Source: Maratus speciosus
Lineage: Eukaryota; Arthropoda; Arachnida; Araneae; Salticidae
Reading direction: 5' to 3'
NCBI GenBank assembly: GCA_963932465.1
Contig: OZ010799.1
Location: 279,717,164 to 279,781,163 of the forward strand
DNA length: 64,000 bases
A program made the translations under genes and the position numbers. The notes below the pieces were generated by a model. It saw only the letters and a program-made list of their open reading frames with translations. It had not been told where the DNA came from and did not search any database. Each line of letters opens with the position of its first letter. The stretch's first letter is position 1. This document shows, piece after piece, positions 24,091-37,181 of this stretch.

Positions 24091-24905
24091 GAGTAGAGTC
24101 AAATCTATTATATAATTATTAAAAGAATAAATAGGGACATATACTATCCCCATTATTCCATGTGCAATAAAATTCTTGTTGCTAAAATGTTGAAATGAAT
24201 GACGCATGGATTTAGTTATTAATTTTACCGAGCTCGATGAAACGCTCCAAATGTATGCCTCTAGACCAGAATACCCCAATATAACACTATTGTAGTAGAA
24301 TCAAAACTATTATATAATTATTAAGGGAATAAATAGAGACAGATATTATCCTCATTATTCCATGTGCAATAAAATTCTTGTTGCTAAAATGTTGAAAGGA
24401 ATGACACATGGATTTAGTTATTCATTTTACCGAGCTCGATGAAACGCTCCAAATGTATGCCTCTAGACCAGAATACCCCAATATAACACTATTGTAGAAG
24501 AATCAAAACTATTATATAATTATTAAGGGAATAAATAGAGACAGATATTATCCTCATTATTCCATGTGCAATAAAATTCTTGTTGCTAAAATGTTGAAAT
24601 GAATGACACATGGATTTAGTTATTCATTTTACCAAGCTCGATGAAACGCTCCAAATGTATGCCTCTAGACCAGAATACCCCAATATAACACTATTGTAGT
24701 AGAATCAAAACTATTATATAATTATTAAGGGAATAAATAGAGACAGATATTATCCTCATTATTCCATGTGCAATAAAATTCTTGTTGCTAAAATGTTGAA
24801 ATGAATGACGCATGGATTTAGTTATTCATTTTACCGAGCTCGATGAAACGCTCCAAATGTATGCATCTAGACCAGAATACCCCCATATAACACTATTGTA
24901 GTAGA
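24091..24905. repeat. Satellite array S14, 4 boxes
   Basis: Order A, C (gttgaaaggaatg, gtagaagaatc), C (caagctc), D. The change gaaaggaatg recurs only in S21. Confidence 0.97.
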
Positions 24906-25869
24906 CAGGGCTTAATTTCTAACAAAAAAGTACCGGAGCCCTAATATTCTACGGTACCGGTACAACAACTGTATCATCCCCCCCCCCCCCCCTGTCATTC
25001 CAATCTGCATATTTGTATTTCATACATTATTTGCAAAATTTAAAGCATTTTTTTTCTTTAATAAAATAAAAAATTAAAAAATTAAATATATCTATCAGCA
25101 TATACTTAGCTGTCAACTATTCCACTTTTTAGTTACCACTCCTTTTTAATAGTAATATTTGCCCAATTTTAAAGTTAGTAATTAATTGCAGAGTTCTGCG
25201 ATTTATTATGGTAAGGAATTTGATTAGGAAATTGTGTTAACACAAAAAAGGGATAGTTCTCAACTATGCATCTTTAAGAAGAAATGAATGAAATTTGCAG
25301 AAATTAATATTTATATGCCGAAGAATGGAACAAAGTTTTACAATTTCCTATAATAGGTGCATTTAAACTATGATCGATTCCTTCCGCATAATAATCTTTT
25401 GTGATGTGTCCCTGAAAATGAGATTAAATTAAAAAATTGACACCGTTATCGGAAAAAATCGCTGCTTTTGTAGAAAAAAGGGGAAATCTGCTCAATTGCT
25501 TTCTATCAGAATAACAATACATGCCAATTATATATACTTACAAATGAAAGTGACTTCGTAAATGTGCAGAGCAAAGCCTTAGCATTGGTACTGTTCAAGA
25601 TATAAAATACAGATTGAGTCACATATAAGTGTTTCGGGGCTAACTTTTTCGTTAGCCCCGTAAGTGTTTTGGTAAAAAAGAATGCAAAGCTTGCGGATGG
25701 AAAAGAAAGAAAAGGGTAATTTAGGTTTCAATTTTTTGGAAGAGCTATTGCACTGGGCTCCGGAGCCCTGTATTTATGAGCTCCGGTGAATTCCGACCAC
25801 TATTTAAATATTTACTAAAAACAGAGAAGTACCGGAGCTCCGTTGGGCTCCGGCGCAAATTAAGCCCTG
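24906..25869. mobile_element. TIR element copy E15 (964 bp), 5-bp deletion
   Basis: C tract 15; tattctacgg, aatatttgcc, gagttctgc, private gctcaattgc. Confidence 0.85.
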
Positions 25870-26684
25870 GAGTAGAGTCAAATCTATTATATAATTATTA
25901 AAAGAATAAATAGGGACATATACTATCCCCATTATTCCATGTGCAATAAAATTCTTGTTGCTAAAATGTTTAAATGAATGACGCATGGATTTAGTTATTA
26001 ATTTTACCGAGCTCGATGAAACGCTCCAAATGTATGCCTCTAGACCAGAATACCCCAATATAACACTATTGTAGTAGAATCAAAACTATTATATAATTAT
26101 TAAGGGAATAAATAGAGACAGATATTATCCTCATTATTCCATGTGCAATAAAATTCTTGTTGCTAAAATGTTGAAATGAATGACACATGGATTTAGTTAT
26201 TCATTTTACCGAGCTCGATGAAACGCTCCAAATGTATGCCTCTAGACCAGAATACCCCAATATAACACTATTGTAGTAGAATCAAAACTATTATATAATT
26301 ATTAAGGGAATAAATAGAGACAGATATTATCCTCATTATTCCATGTGCAATAAAATTCTTGTTGCTAAAATGTTGAAATGAATGACACATGGATTTAGTT
26401 ATTCATTTTAACAAGCTCGATGAAACGCTCCAAATGTATGCCTCTAGACCAGAATACCCCAATATAACACTATTGTAGTAGAATCAAAACTATTATATAA
26501 TTATTAAGGGAATAAATAGAGACAGATATTATCCTCATTATTCCATGTGCAATAAAATTCTTGTTGCTAAAATGTTGAAATGAATGACGCATGGATTTAG
26601 TTATTCATTTTACCGAGCTCGATGAAACGCTCCAAATGTATGCATCTAGACCAGAATACCCCCATATAACACTATTGTAGTAGA
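25870..26684. repeat. Satellite array S15, 4 boxes
   Basis: Order A (atgtttaaatg), C, C (ttaacaagctc), D. Confidence 0.97.
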
Positions 26685-27648
26685 CAGGGCTTAATTTCTA
26701 ACAAAAAAAGTACCGGAGCCCTAATATTCTGCGGTACCGGTACAACAACTGTATCATCCCCCCCCCCTGTCATTCCAATCTGCATATTTGTATTTCATAC
26801 ATTATTTGCAAAATTTAAAGCATTTTTTTTCTTTAATAAAATAAAAAATTAAAAAATTAAATATATCTATCAGCATATACTTAGCTGTCAACTATTCCAC
26901 TTTTTAGTTACCACTCCTTTTTAATAGTAATATTTGCCCAATTTTAAAGTTAGTAATTAATTGCAGAGTTCTGCGATTTATTATGGTAAGGAATTTGATT
27001 AGGAAATTTGTTAACACAAAAAAGGGATAGTTCTCAACTATGCATCTTTAAGAAGAAATGAATGAAATTTGCAGAAATTAATATTTATATGCCGAAGAAT
27101 GGAACAAAGTTTTACAATTTCCTATAATAGGTGCATTTAAACTATGATCGATTCCTTCCGCAAAATAATCTTTTGTGATGTGTCCCTGAAAATGAGATTA
27201 AATTAAAAAATTGACACCGTTATCGGAAAAAATCGCTGCTTTTGTAGAAAAAAGGGGAAAACTGCTCGATTGCTTTCTATCAGAATAACAATACATGCCA
27301 ATTATATATACTTACAAATGAAAGTGACTTCGTAAATGTGCAGAGCAAAGCCTTAGCATGGGTACCGTTCATGATATAAAATACAGATTGAGTCACATAT
27401 AAGTGTTTCGAGGCTAACGAAAAAGTTAGCCCCGTAAGTGTTTTTGTAAAAAAGAATGCAAAGCTTGGGGATGGAAAAGAAAGAAAAGGGTAATTTAGGT
27501 TTCAATTTTTTGGAAGAGCTATTGCACTGGGCTCCGGAGCCCTGTATTTTTGAGCTCCGGTGAATTCCGACCACTATTTAAATATTTACTAAAAACACAG
27601 AAGTACCGGAGCCGAGCTCCGTTGGGCTCCGGCGCAACTTAAGCCCTG
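26685..27648. mobile_element. TIR element copy E16 (964 bp), loop inverted
   Basis: C tract 10; ccgcaaaataatc, gaaatttgttaac (2-bp loss), tatttttgagc. The right TIR is altered to CAACTTAAGCCCTG. Confidence 0.85.
27409..27434. repeat. Inverted-loop hairpin in E16
   Basis: CGAGGCTAAC-GAAAAA-GTTAGCCCCG, one A/C mismatch in the stem; followed by tgtttttgtaaaa. Confidence 0.92.
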
Positions 27649-28463
27649 GAGTAGAGTCAAATCTATTATATAATTATTAAAAGAATAAATAGAGACATAT
27701 ACTATCCCCATTATTCCATGTGCAATAAAATTCTTTTTGCTAAAATGTTGAAATGAATGACGCATGGATTTAGTTATTCATTTTACCGAGCTCGATGAAA
27801 CGCTCCAAATGTATGCCTCTAAACCAGAATACCCCAATATAACACTATTGTAGTAGAGTCAAATCTATTATATAATTTTTAAAAGAATAAATAGAGACAT
27901 ATACTATCCCCATTATTCCATGTGCAATAAAATTCTTGTTGCTAAAATGTTGAAATGAATGACGCATGGATTTAGTTATTCATTTTACCGAGCTCGATGA
28001 AACGCTCCAAATGTATGCCTCTAGACCAGAATACCCCAATATAACACTATTGTAGTAGAATCAAAACTATTATATAATTATTAAGGGAATAAATAGAGAC
28101 AGATATTATCCTCATTATTCCATGTGCAATAAAATTCTTGTTGCTAAAATGTTGAAATGAATGACACATGGATTTAGTTATTCATTTTACCGAGCTCGAT
28201 GAAACGCTCCAAATGTATGCCTCTAGACCAGAATACCCCAATATAACACTATTGTAGTAGAATCAAAACTATTATATAATTATTAAGGGAATAAATAGAG
28301 ACAGATATTATCCTCATTATTCCATGTGCAATAAAATTCTTGTTGCTAAAATGTTGAAATGAATGACGCATGGATTTAGTTATTCATTTTACCGAGCTCG
28401 ATGAAACGCTCCAAATGTATGCATCTAGACCAGAATACCCCCATATAACACTATTGTAGTAGA
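27649..28463. repeat. Satellite array S16, 4 boxes, A-A-C-D
   Basis: The second box (27858-28059) is also class A (gtcaaatct, aaaagaataaat, catatactatcccc) although no element precedes it. The first box has ttctttttgc and ctctaaacc; the second has ataatttttaaaag. No other array in the window has two A boxes. Confidence 0.97.
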
Positions 28464-29430
28464 CAGGGCTTAATTTCTAACAAAAAAAGTACTGGAGCCC
28501 TAATAATCTGCGGTACCGGTACAACAACTGTATCATCCCCCCCCTCCCCTGTCATTCCAATCTGCATATTTGTATTTCATACATTATTTGCAAAATTTAA
28601 AGCATTTTTTTCTTTAATAAAATAAAAAATTAAAAAATTAAATATATCTATCAGCATATACTTAGCTGTCAACTATTCCACTTTTTAGTTACCACTCCTT
28701 TTTAATAGTAATCTTTGCCCAATTTTAAAGTTAGTAATTAATTGCAGAGTTCTGCGATTTATTATGGTAAGGAATTTGATTAGGAAATTGTGTTAACACA
28801 AAAAAGGGATAGTTCTCAACTATGCATCTTTAAGAAGAAATGAATGAAATTTGCAGAAATTAATATTTATATGCCGAAGAATGGAACAAAGTTTTACAAT
28901 TTCCTATAATAGGTGCATTTAAACTATGATCGATTCCTTCCGCATAATAATCTTTTGTGATGTGTCCCTGAAAATGAGATTAAATTAAAAAATTGACACC
29001 GTTATCGGAAAAAATCGCTGCTTTTGTAGAAAAAAGGGGAAAACTGCTCGATTGCTTTCTATCAGAATAACAATACATGCCAATTATATATACTTACAAA
29101 TGAAAGTGACTTCGTAAATGTGCAGAGCAAAGCATTAGCATGGGTACTGTTCATGATATAAAATACAGATTGAGTCACATATAAGTGTTTCGGGGCTAAC
29201 TTTTTCGTTAGCCCCGTAAGTGTTTTGGTAAAAAAGAATGCAAAGCTTGCGGATGGAAAAGAAAGAAAAGGGTAATTTAGGTTTCAATTTTTTGGAAGAG
29301 CTATTGCACTGGGCTCCGGAGCCCTGTATTTATGAGCTCCGGTGAATTCCGACCACTATTTAAATATTTACTAAAAACAGAGAAGTACCGGAGCCGAGCT
29401 CCGTTGGGCTCCGGCGCAAATTAAGCCCTG
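28464..29430. mobile_element. TIR element copy E17 (967 bp)
   Basis: The C tract is interrupted (8 C, T, 4 C). agtactggag alters the left subterminal CCGG. It has gagttctgc, agcattagc and normal loop orientation. Confidence 0.85.
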
Positions 29431-30447
29431 GAGTAGAGTCAAATCTATTATATAATTATTAAAAGAATAAATAGAGACATATACTATCCCCATTATTCCA
29501 TGTGCAATAAAATTCTTGTTGCTAAAATGTTGAAATGAATGACGCATGGATTTAGTTATTCATTTTACCGAGCTCGATGAAACGCTCCAAATGTATGCCT
29601 CTAGACCAGAATACCCCAATATAACACTATTGTAGTAGAATCAAAACTATTATATAATTATTAAGGGAATAAATAGAGACATATATTATCCCCATTATTC
29701 CATGTGCAATAAAATTCTTGTTGCTAAAATGTTGAAATGAATGACGCATGGATTTAGTTATTCATTTTACCGAGCTCGATGAAACGCTCCAAATGTATGC
29801 CTCTAGACCAGAATACCCCAATATAACACTATTGTAGTAGAATCAAAACTATTATATAATTATTAAGGGAATAAATAGAGACAGATATTATCCTCATTAT
29901 TCCATGTGCAATAAAATTCTTGTTGCTAAAATGTTGAAATGAATGACACATGGATTTAGTTATTCATTTTACCGAGCTCGATGAAACGCTCCAAATGTAT
30001 GCCTCTAGACCAGAATACCCCAATATAACACTATTGTAGTAGAATCAAAACTATTATATAATTATTAAGGGAATAAATAGAGACAGATATTATCCTCATT
30101 ATTCCATGTGCAATAAAATTCTTGTTGCTAAAATGTTGAAATGAATGACACATGGATTTAGTTATTCATTTTACCAAGCTCGATGAAACGCTCCAAATGT
30201 ATGCCTCTAGACCAGAATACCCCAATATAACACTATTGTAGTAGAATCAAAACTATTATATAATTATTAAGGGAATAAATAGAGACAGATATTATCCTCA
30301 TTATTCCATGTGCAATAAAATTCTTGTTGCTAAAATGTTGAAATGAATGACACATGGATTTAGTTATTCATTTTACAGAGCTCGATGAAACGCTCCAAAT
30401 GTATGCATCTAGACCAGAATACCCCCATATAACACTATTGTAGTAGA
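29431..30447. repeat. Satellite array S17, 5 boxes
   Basis: Order A, B, C, C (caagctc), D (gacacatgg, ttacagagctc). The acagagctc D box marks S17, S22, S25 and S29. Confidence 0.97.
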
Positions 30448-30519
30448 CAGGGCTTAATTTCTAACAAAAAAAGTACCGGAGCCCTAATAATCTGCGGTAC
30501 CGGTACAACAACTGTATCA

Positions 30520-30541
30520 CCCCCCCCCCCCCCCCCCCCCC
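30520..30541 (+). repeat. 22-base poly-C tract in E18
   Basis: Joint longest uninterrupted C run in the window. The complementary strand is 22 G in a row, which can fold as a G-quadruplex in principle. Confidence 0.9.
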
Positions 30542-31370
30542 TGTCATTCCAATAGGCATATTTGTATTTCATACATTATTTGCAAAATTTAAAGCATTTT
30601 ATTTCTTTAATAAAATAAAAAATTAAAAAAATAAATATATCTATCAGCATGTACTTAGCTGTCAACTATTCCACTTTTTAGTTACCACTCCTTTTTAATA
30701 GTAATCTTTGCCCAATTTTAAAGTTAGTAATTAATTGCAGAATTCTGCGATTTATTATGGTAAGGAATTTGATTAGGAAATTGTGTTAACACAAAAAAGG
30801 GATAGTTCTCAACTATGCATCTTTAAGAAGAAATGAATGAAATTTGCAGAAATTAATATTTATATGCCGAAGAATGGAACAAAGTTTTACAATTTCCTAT
30901 AATAGGTGCATTTAAACTATGATCGATTCCTTCCGCATAATAATCTTTTCTGATGTGTCCCTGAAAATGAGATTAAATTAAAAAATTGACACCGTTATCG
31001 GAAAAAATCGCTGCTTTTGTAGAAAAAAGGGGAAAGCTGCTCGATTGCTTTCTATCAGAATAACAATACATGCCAATTATATATACTTACAAATGAAAGT
31101 GACTTCGTAAATGTGCAGAGCAAAGCTTTAGCATGGGTACTGTTCATGATATAAAATACAGATTGAGTCAAATATAAGTGTTTCGGGGCTAACTTTTTCG
31201 TTAGCCCCGTAAGTGTTTTGGTAAAAAAGAATGCAAAGCTTGCGGATGGAAAAGAAAGAAAAGGGTAATTTAGGTTTCAATTTTTTGGAAGAGCTATTGC
31301 ACTGGGCTCCGGAGCCCTGTATTTATGAGCTCCGGTGAATTCCGACCACTATTTAAATATTTACTAAAAA

Positions 31371-31394
31371 CAGGGAAGTACCGGAGCTTCCCTG
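31371..31394. repeat. Templated inverted insertion in E18
   Basis: CAGGGAAG (31371-31378), then TACCGGAG, then CTTCCCTG (31387-31394): an exact 8-bp inverted repeat found in no other copy. Sister E23 has the plain hairpin sequence here. It looks like a template-switch product. Confidence 0.85.
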
Positions 31395-31435
31395 TTCCGG
31401 CTTCTCCGTTGGGCTCCGGCGCAAATTAAGCCCTG

Positions 31436-32048
31436 GAGTAGAGTCAAATCTATTATATAATTATTAAAAGAATAAATAGAGACATATACTATCCCCATTA
31501 TTCCATGTGCAATAAAATTCTTGTTGCTAAAATGTTGAAATGAATGACGCATGGATTTAGTTATTAATTTTACCGAGCTCGATGAAACGCTCCAAATGTA
31601 TGCCTCTAGACCAGAATACCCCAATATAACACTATTGTAGTAGAATCAAAACTATTATATAATTATTAAGGGAATAAATATAGACAGATATTATCCTCAT
31701 TATTCCATGTGCAATAAAATTCTTGTTGCTAAAATGTTGAAATGAATGACACATGGATTTAGTTATTCATTTTACCGAGCTCGATGAAACGCTCCAAATG
31801 TATGCCTCTAGACCAGAATACCCCAATATAACACTATTGTAGTAGAATCAAAACTATTATATAATTATTAAGGGAATAAATAGAGACAGATATTATCCTC
31901 ATTATTCCATGTGCAATAAAATTCTTGTTGCTAAAATGTTGAAATGAATGACGCATGGATTTAGTTATTCATTTTACCGAGCTCGATGAAACGCTCCAAA
32001 TGTATGCATCTAGACCAGAATACCCCCATATAACACTATTGTAGTAGA
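31436..32048. repeat. Satellite array S18, 3 boxes
   Basis: Order A (ttattaatttt but agagacat), C (aatatagacag), D. Confidence 0.97.
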
Positions 32049-33013
32049 CAGGGCTTAATTTCTAACAAAAAAAGTACCGGAGCCCTAATAATCTGCGGTA
32101 CCGGTACAACAACTGTATCATCCCCCCCCCCCTGTCATTCCAATCTGCATATTTGTATTTCATACATTATTTGCAAAATTTAAAGCATTTTTTTCTTTAA
32201 TAAAATAAAAAATTAAAAAATTAAATATATCTATCAGCATATACTTAGCTGTCAACTATTCCACTTTTTAGTTACCACTCCTTTTTAATAGTAATCTTTG
32301 CCCAATTTTAAAGTTAGTAATTAATTGCAGAGTTCTGCGATTTATTATGGTAAGGAATTTGATTAGGAAATTGTGTTAACACAAAAAAGGGATAGTTCTC
32401 AACTATGCATCTTTAAGAAGAAATGAATGAAATTTGCAGAAATTAATATTTATATGCCGAAGAATGGAACAAAGTTTTACAATTTCCTATAATAGGTGCA
32501 TTTAAACTATGATCGATTCCTTCCGCATAATAATCTTTTGTGATGTGTCCCTGAAAATGAGATTAAATTAAAAAATTGACACCGTTATCGGAAAAAATCG
32601 CTGCTTTTGTAGAAAAAAGGGGAAAACTGCTCGATTGCTTTCTATCAGAATAACAATACATGCCAATTATATATACTTACAAATGAAAGTGACTTCGTAA
32701 ATGTGCAGAGCAAAGCATTAGCATGGGTACTGTTCATGATATAAAATACAGATTGAGTCACATATAAGTGTTTCGGGGCTAACTTTTTCGTTAGCCCCGT
32801 AAGTGTTTTGGTAAAAAAGAATGCAAAGCTTGCGGATGGAAAAGAAAGAAAAGGGTAATTTAGGTTTCAATTTTTTGGAAGAGCTATTGCACTGGGCTCC
32901 GGAGCCCTGTATTTATGAGCTCCGGTGAATTCCGACCACTATTTAAATATTTACTAAAAACAGAGAAGTACCGGAGCCGAGCTCCGTTGGGCTCCGGCGC
33001 AAATTAAGCCCTG
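32049..33013. mobile_element. TIR element copy E19 (965 bp)
   Basis: C tract 11; gagttctgc; agcattagc. Sister of E24. Confidence 0.85.
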
Positions 33014-33626
33014 GAGTAGAGTCAAATCTATTATATAATTATTAAAAGAATAAATAGAGACATATACTATCCCCATTATTCCATGTGCAATAAAATTCTT
33101 GTTGCTAAAATGTTGAAATGAATGACGCATGGATTTAGTTGTTCATTTTACCGAGCTCGACGAAACGCTCCAAATGTATGCCTCTAGACCAGAATACCCC
33201 AATATAACACTATTGTAGTAGAATCAAAACTATTATATAATTATTAAGGGAATAAATAGAGACATATATTATCCCCATTATTCCATGTGCAATAAAATTC
33301 TTGTTGCTAAAATGTTGAAATGAATGACGCATGGATTTAGTTATTCATTTTACCGAGCTCGATGAAACGCTCCAAATGTATGCCTCTAGACCAGAATACC
33401 CCAATATAACACTATTGTAGTAGAATCAAAACTATTATATAATTATTAAGGGAATAAATAGAGACAGATATTATCCTCATTATTCCATGTGCAATAAAAT
33501 TCTTGTTGCTAAAATGTTGAAATGAATGACACATGGATTTAGTTATTCATTTTACCGAGCTCGATGAAACGCTCCAAATGTATGCATCTAGACCAGAATA
33601 CCCCCATATAACACTATTGTAGTAGA
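33014..33626. repeat. Satellite array S19, 3 boxes
   Basis: Order A (gttgttcatt, gctcgacgaaacg), B, D (gacacatgg). Confidence 0.97.
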
Positions 33627-34588
33627 CAGGGCTTAATTTCTAACAAAAAAAGTACCGGAGCCCTAATATTCTGCGGTACCGGTACAACAACTGTATCATC
33701 CCCCCCCCCCCTGTCATTCCAATCTGCATATTTGTATTTCATACATTATTTGCAAAATTTAAAGCATTTTTTTTCTTTAATAAAATAAAAAATTAAAAAA
33801 TTAAATATATCTATCAGCATATACTTAGCTGTCAACTATTCCACTTTTTAGTTACCACTCCTTTTTAATAGTAATCTTTGCCCAATTTTAAAGTTAGTAA
33901 TTAATTGCAGAATTCTGCGATTTATTATGGTAAGGAATTTGATTAGGAAATTGTGTTAACACAAAAAAGGGATAGTTCTCAACTATGCATCTTTAAGAAG
34001 AAATGAATGAAATTTGCAGAAATTAATATTTATATGCCGAAGAATGGAACAAAGTTTTACAATTTCCTATAATAGGTGCATTTAAACTATGAATGATTCC
34101 TTCCGCATAATAATCTTTTGTGATGTGTCCCTGAAAATGAGATTAAATTAAAAAATTGACACCGTTATCGGAAAAAATCGCTGCTTTTGTAGAAAAAAGG
34201 GGAAATCTGCTCGATTGCTTTCTATCAGAATAACAATACATGCCAATTATATATACTTACAAATGAAAGTGACTTCGTAAATGTGCAGAGCAAAGCCTTA
34301 GCATTGGTACTGTTCAAGATATAAAATACAGGTTGAGTCACATATAAGTGTTTCGGGGCTAACTTTTTCGTTAGCCCCGTAAGTGTTTTGGTAAAAAAGA
34401 ATGCAAAGCTTGCGGATGGAAAAGAAAGAAAAGGGTAATTTAGGTTTCAATTTTTTGGAAGAGCTATTGCACTGGGCTCCGGAGCCCTGTATTTATGAGC
34501 TCCGGTGAATTCCGACCACTATTTAAATATTTACTAAAAACAGAGAAGTACCGGAGCTCCGTTGGGCTCCGGCGCAAATTAAGCCCTG
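33627..34588. mobile_element. TIR element copy E20 (962 bp), 5-bp deletion
   Basis: C tract 12; tattctgcgg, actatgaatgatt, caggttgag as in E12 and E13. Confidence 0.85.
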
Positions 34589-35403
34589 GAGTAGAGTCAA
34601 ATCTATTATATAATTATTAAAAGAATAAATAGGGACATATACTATCCCCATTATTCCATGTGCAATAAAATTCTTGTTGCTAAAATGTTGAAATGAATGA
34701 CGCATGGATTTAGTTATTAATTTTACCGAGCTCGATGAAACGCTCCAAATGTATGCCTCTAGACCAGAATACCCCAATATAACACTATTGTAGTAGAATC
34801 AAAACTATTATATAATTATTAAGGGAATAAATAGAGACAGATATTATCCTCATTATTCCATGTGCAATAAAATTCTTGTTGCTAAAATGTTGAAATGAAT
34901 GACACATGGATTTAGTTATTCATTTTACCGAGCTCGATGAAACGCTCCAAATGTATGCATCTAGACCAGAATACCCCAATATAACACTATTGTAGTAGAA
35001 TCAAAACTATTATATAATTATTAAGGGAATAAATAGAGACAGATATTATCCTCATTATTCCATGTGCAATAAAATTCTTGTTGCTAAAATGTTGAAATGA
35101 ATGACACATGGATTTAGTTATTCATTTTACCAAGCTCGATGAAACGCTCCAAATGTATGCCTCTAGACCAGGATACCCCAATATAACACTATTGTAGTAG
35201 AATCAAAACTATTATATAATTATTAAGGGAATAAATAGAGACAGATATTATCCTCATTATTCCATGTGCAATAAAATTCTTGTTGCTAAAATGTTGAAAT
35301 GAATGACGCATGGATTTAGTTATTCATTTTACCGAGCTCGATGAAACGCTCCAAATGTATGCATCTAGACCAGAATACCCCCATAGGACACTATTGTAGT
35401 AGA
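34589..35403. repeat. Satellite array S20, 4 boxes
   Basis: Order A, C, C (caagctc, ccaggatacc), D (cataggacac). The first C box has the D-type gcatctag but keeps accccaata, a mid-array conversion patch. Confidence 0.97.
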
Positions 35404-36366
35404 CAGGGCTTAATTTCTAACAAAAAAAGTACCGGAGCCCTAATATTCTGAGGTACCGGTACAACAACTGTATCATCCCCCCCCCCCCCTGTCATTCCAA
35501 TCTGCATATTTGTATTTCATACATTATTTGCAAAATTTAAAGCATTTTTTTTCTTTAATAAAATAAAAAATTAAAAAATTAAATATATCTATCAGCATAT
35601 ACTTAGCTGTCAACTATTCCACTTTTTAGTTACCACTCCTTTTTAATAGTAATCTTTGCCCAATTTTAAAGTTAGTAATTAATTGCAGAATTCTGCGATT
35701 TATTATGGTAAGGAATTTGATTAGGAAATTGTGTTAACACAAAAAAGGGATAGTTCTCAACTATGCATCTTTAAGAAGAAATGAATGAAATTTGCAGAAA
35801 TTAATATTTATATGCCGAAGAATGGAACAAAGTTTTACAATTTCCTATAATAGGTGCATTTAAACTATGATCGATTCCTTCCGCATAATAATCTTTTGTG
35901 ATGTGTCCCTGAAAATGAGATTAAATTAAAAAATTGACACCGTTATCGGAAAAAATCGCTGCTTTTGTAGAAAAAAGGGGAAATCTGCTCGATTGCTTTC
36001 TATCAGAATAACAATACATGCCAATTATATATACTTACAAATGAAAGTGACTTCGTAAATGTGCAGAGCAAAGCCTTAGCATTGGTACTGTTCAAGATAT
36101 AAAATACAGATTGAGTCACATATAAGTGTTTCGGGGCTAACTTTTTCGTTAGCCCCGTAAGTGTTTTGGTAAAAAAGAATGCAAAGCTTGCGGATGGAAA
36201 AGAAAGAAAAGGGTAATTTAGGTTTCAATTTTTTGGAAGAGCTATTGCACTGGGCTCCGGAGCCCTGTATTTATGAGCTCCGGTGAATTCCGACCACTAT
36301 TTAAATATTTACTAAAAACAGAGAAGTACCGGAGCTCCGTTGGGCTCAGGCGCAAATTAAGCCCTG
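35404..36366. mobile_element. TIR element copy E21 (963 bp), 5-bp deletion
   Basis: C tract 13; ttctgaggtacc; gggctcaggcgc alters the last CTCCGG. It corresponds to E14. Confidence 0.85.
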
Positions 36367-37181
36367 GAGTAGAGTCAAATCTATTATATAATTATTAAAA
36401 GAATAAATAGGGACATATACTATCCCCATTATTCCATGTGCAATAAAATACTTGTTGCTAAAATGTTGAAATGAATGACGCATGGATTTAGTTATTAATT
36501 TTACCGAGCTCGATGAAACGCTCCAAATGTATGCCTCTAGACCAGAATACCCCAATATAACACTATTGTAGTAGAATCAAAACTATTATATAATTATTAA
36601 GGGAATAAATAGAGACAGATATTATCCTCATTATTCCATGTGCAATAAAATTCTTGTTGCTAAAATGTTGAAAGGAATGACACATGGATTTAGTTATTCA
36701 TTTTACCGAGCTCGATGAAACGCTCCAAATGTATGCCTCTAGACCAGAATACCCCAATATAACACTATTGTAGTAGAATCAAAACTATTATATAATTATT
36801 AAGGGAATAAATAGAGACAGATATTATCCTCATTATTCCATGTGCAATAAAATTCTTGTTGCTAAAATGTTGAAATGAATGACACATGGATTTAGTTATT
36901 CATTTTACCAAGCTCGATGAAACGCTCCAAATGTATGCCTCTAGACCAGAATACCCCAATATAACACTATTGTAGTAGAATCAAAACTATTATATAATTA
37001 TTAAGGGAATAAATAGAGACAGATATTATCCTCATTATTCCATGTGCAATAAAATTCTTGTTGCTAAAATGTTGAAAAGAATGACGCATGGATTTAGTTA
37101 TTCATTTTACCGAGCTCGATGAAACGCTCCAAATGTATGCATCTAGACCAGAATACCCCCATATAACACTATTGTAGTAGA
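36367..37181. repeat. Satellite array S21, 4 boxes
   Basis: Order A (aaaatacttg), C (gaaaggaatg), C (caagctc), D (ttgaaaagaatg). It corresponds to S14. Confidence 0.97.

Larger units (their letters stand above)
30448..31435. mobile_element. TIR element copy E18 (988 bp, longest)
   Basis: 22-C tract at 30520-30541 and a net 12-bp insertion near the 3' end. Markers aataggcat, ttttctgatg, gaaagctgc, agctttagc and gagtcaaat are shared with E23. Confidence 0.85.

Noticed and set aside
27353..27574. Minus-strand 73-codon frame, recurring at 37852, 58821, 60399 and 63557
   Set aside because: It lies inside the element and appears only in loop-inverted copies (E16, E22, E34, E35, E37), probably through the inversion and its linked changes. 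Its near-identity among copies reflects recent duplication, not selection.
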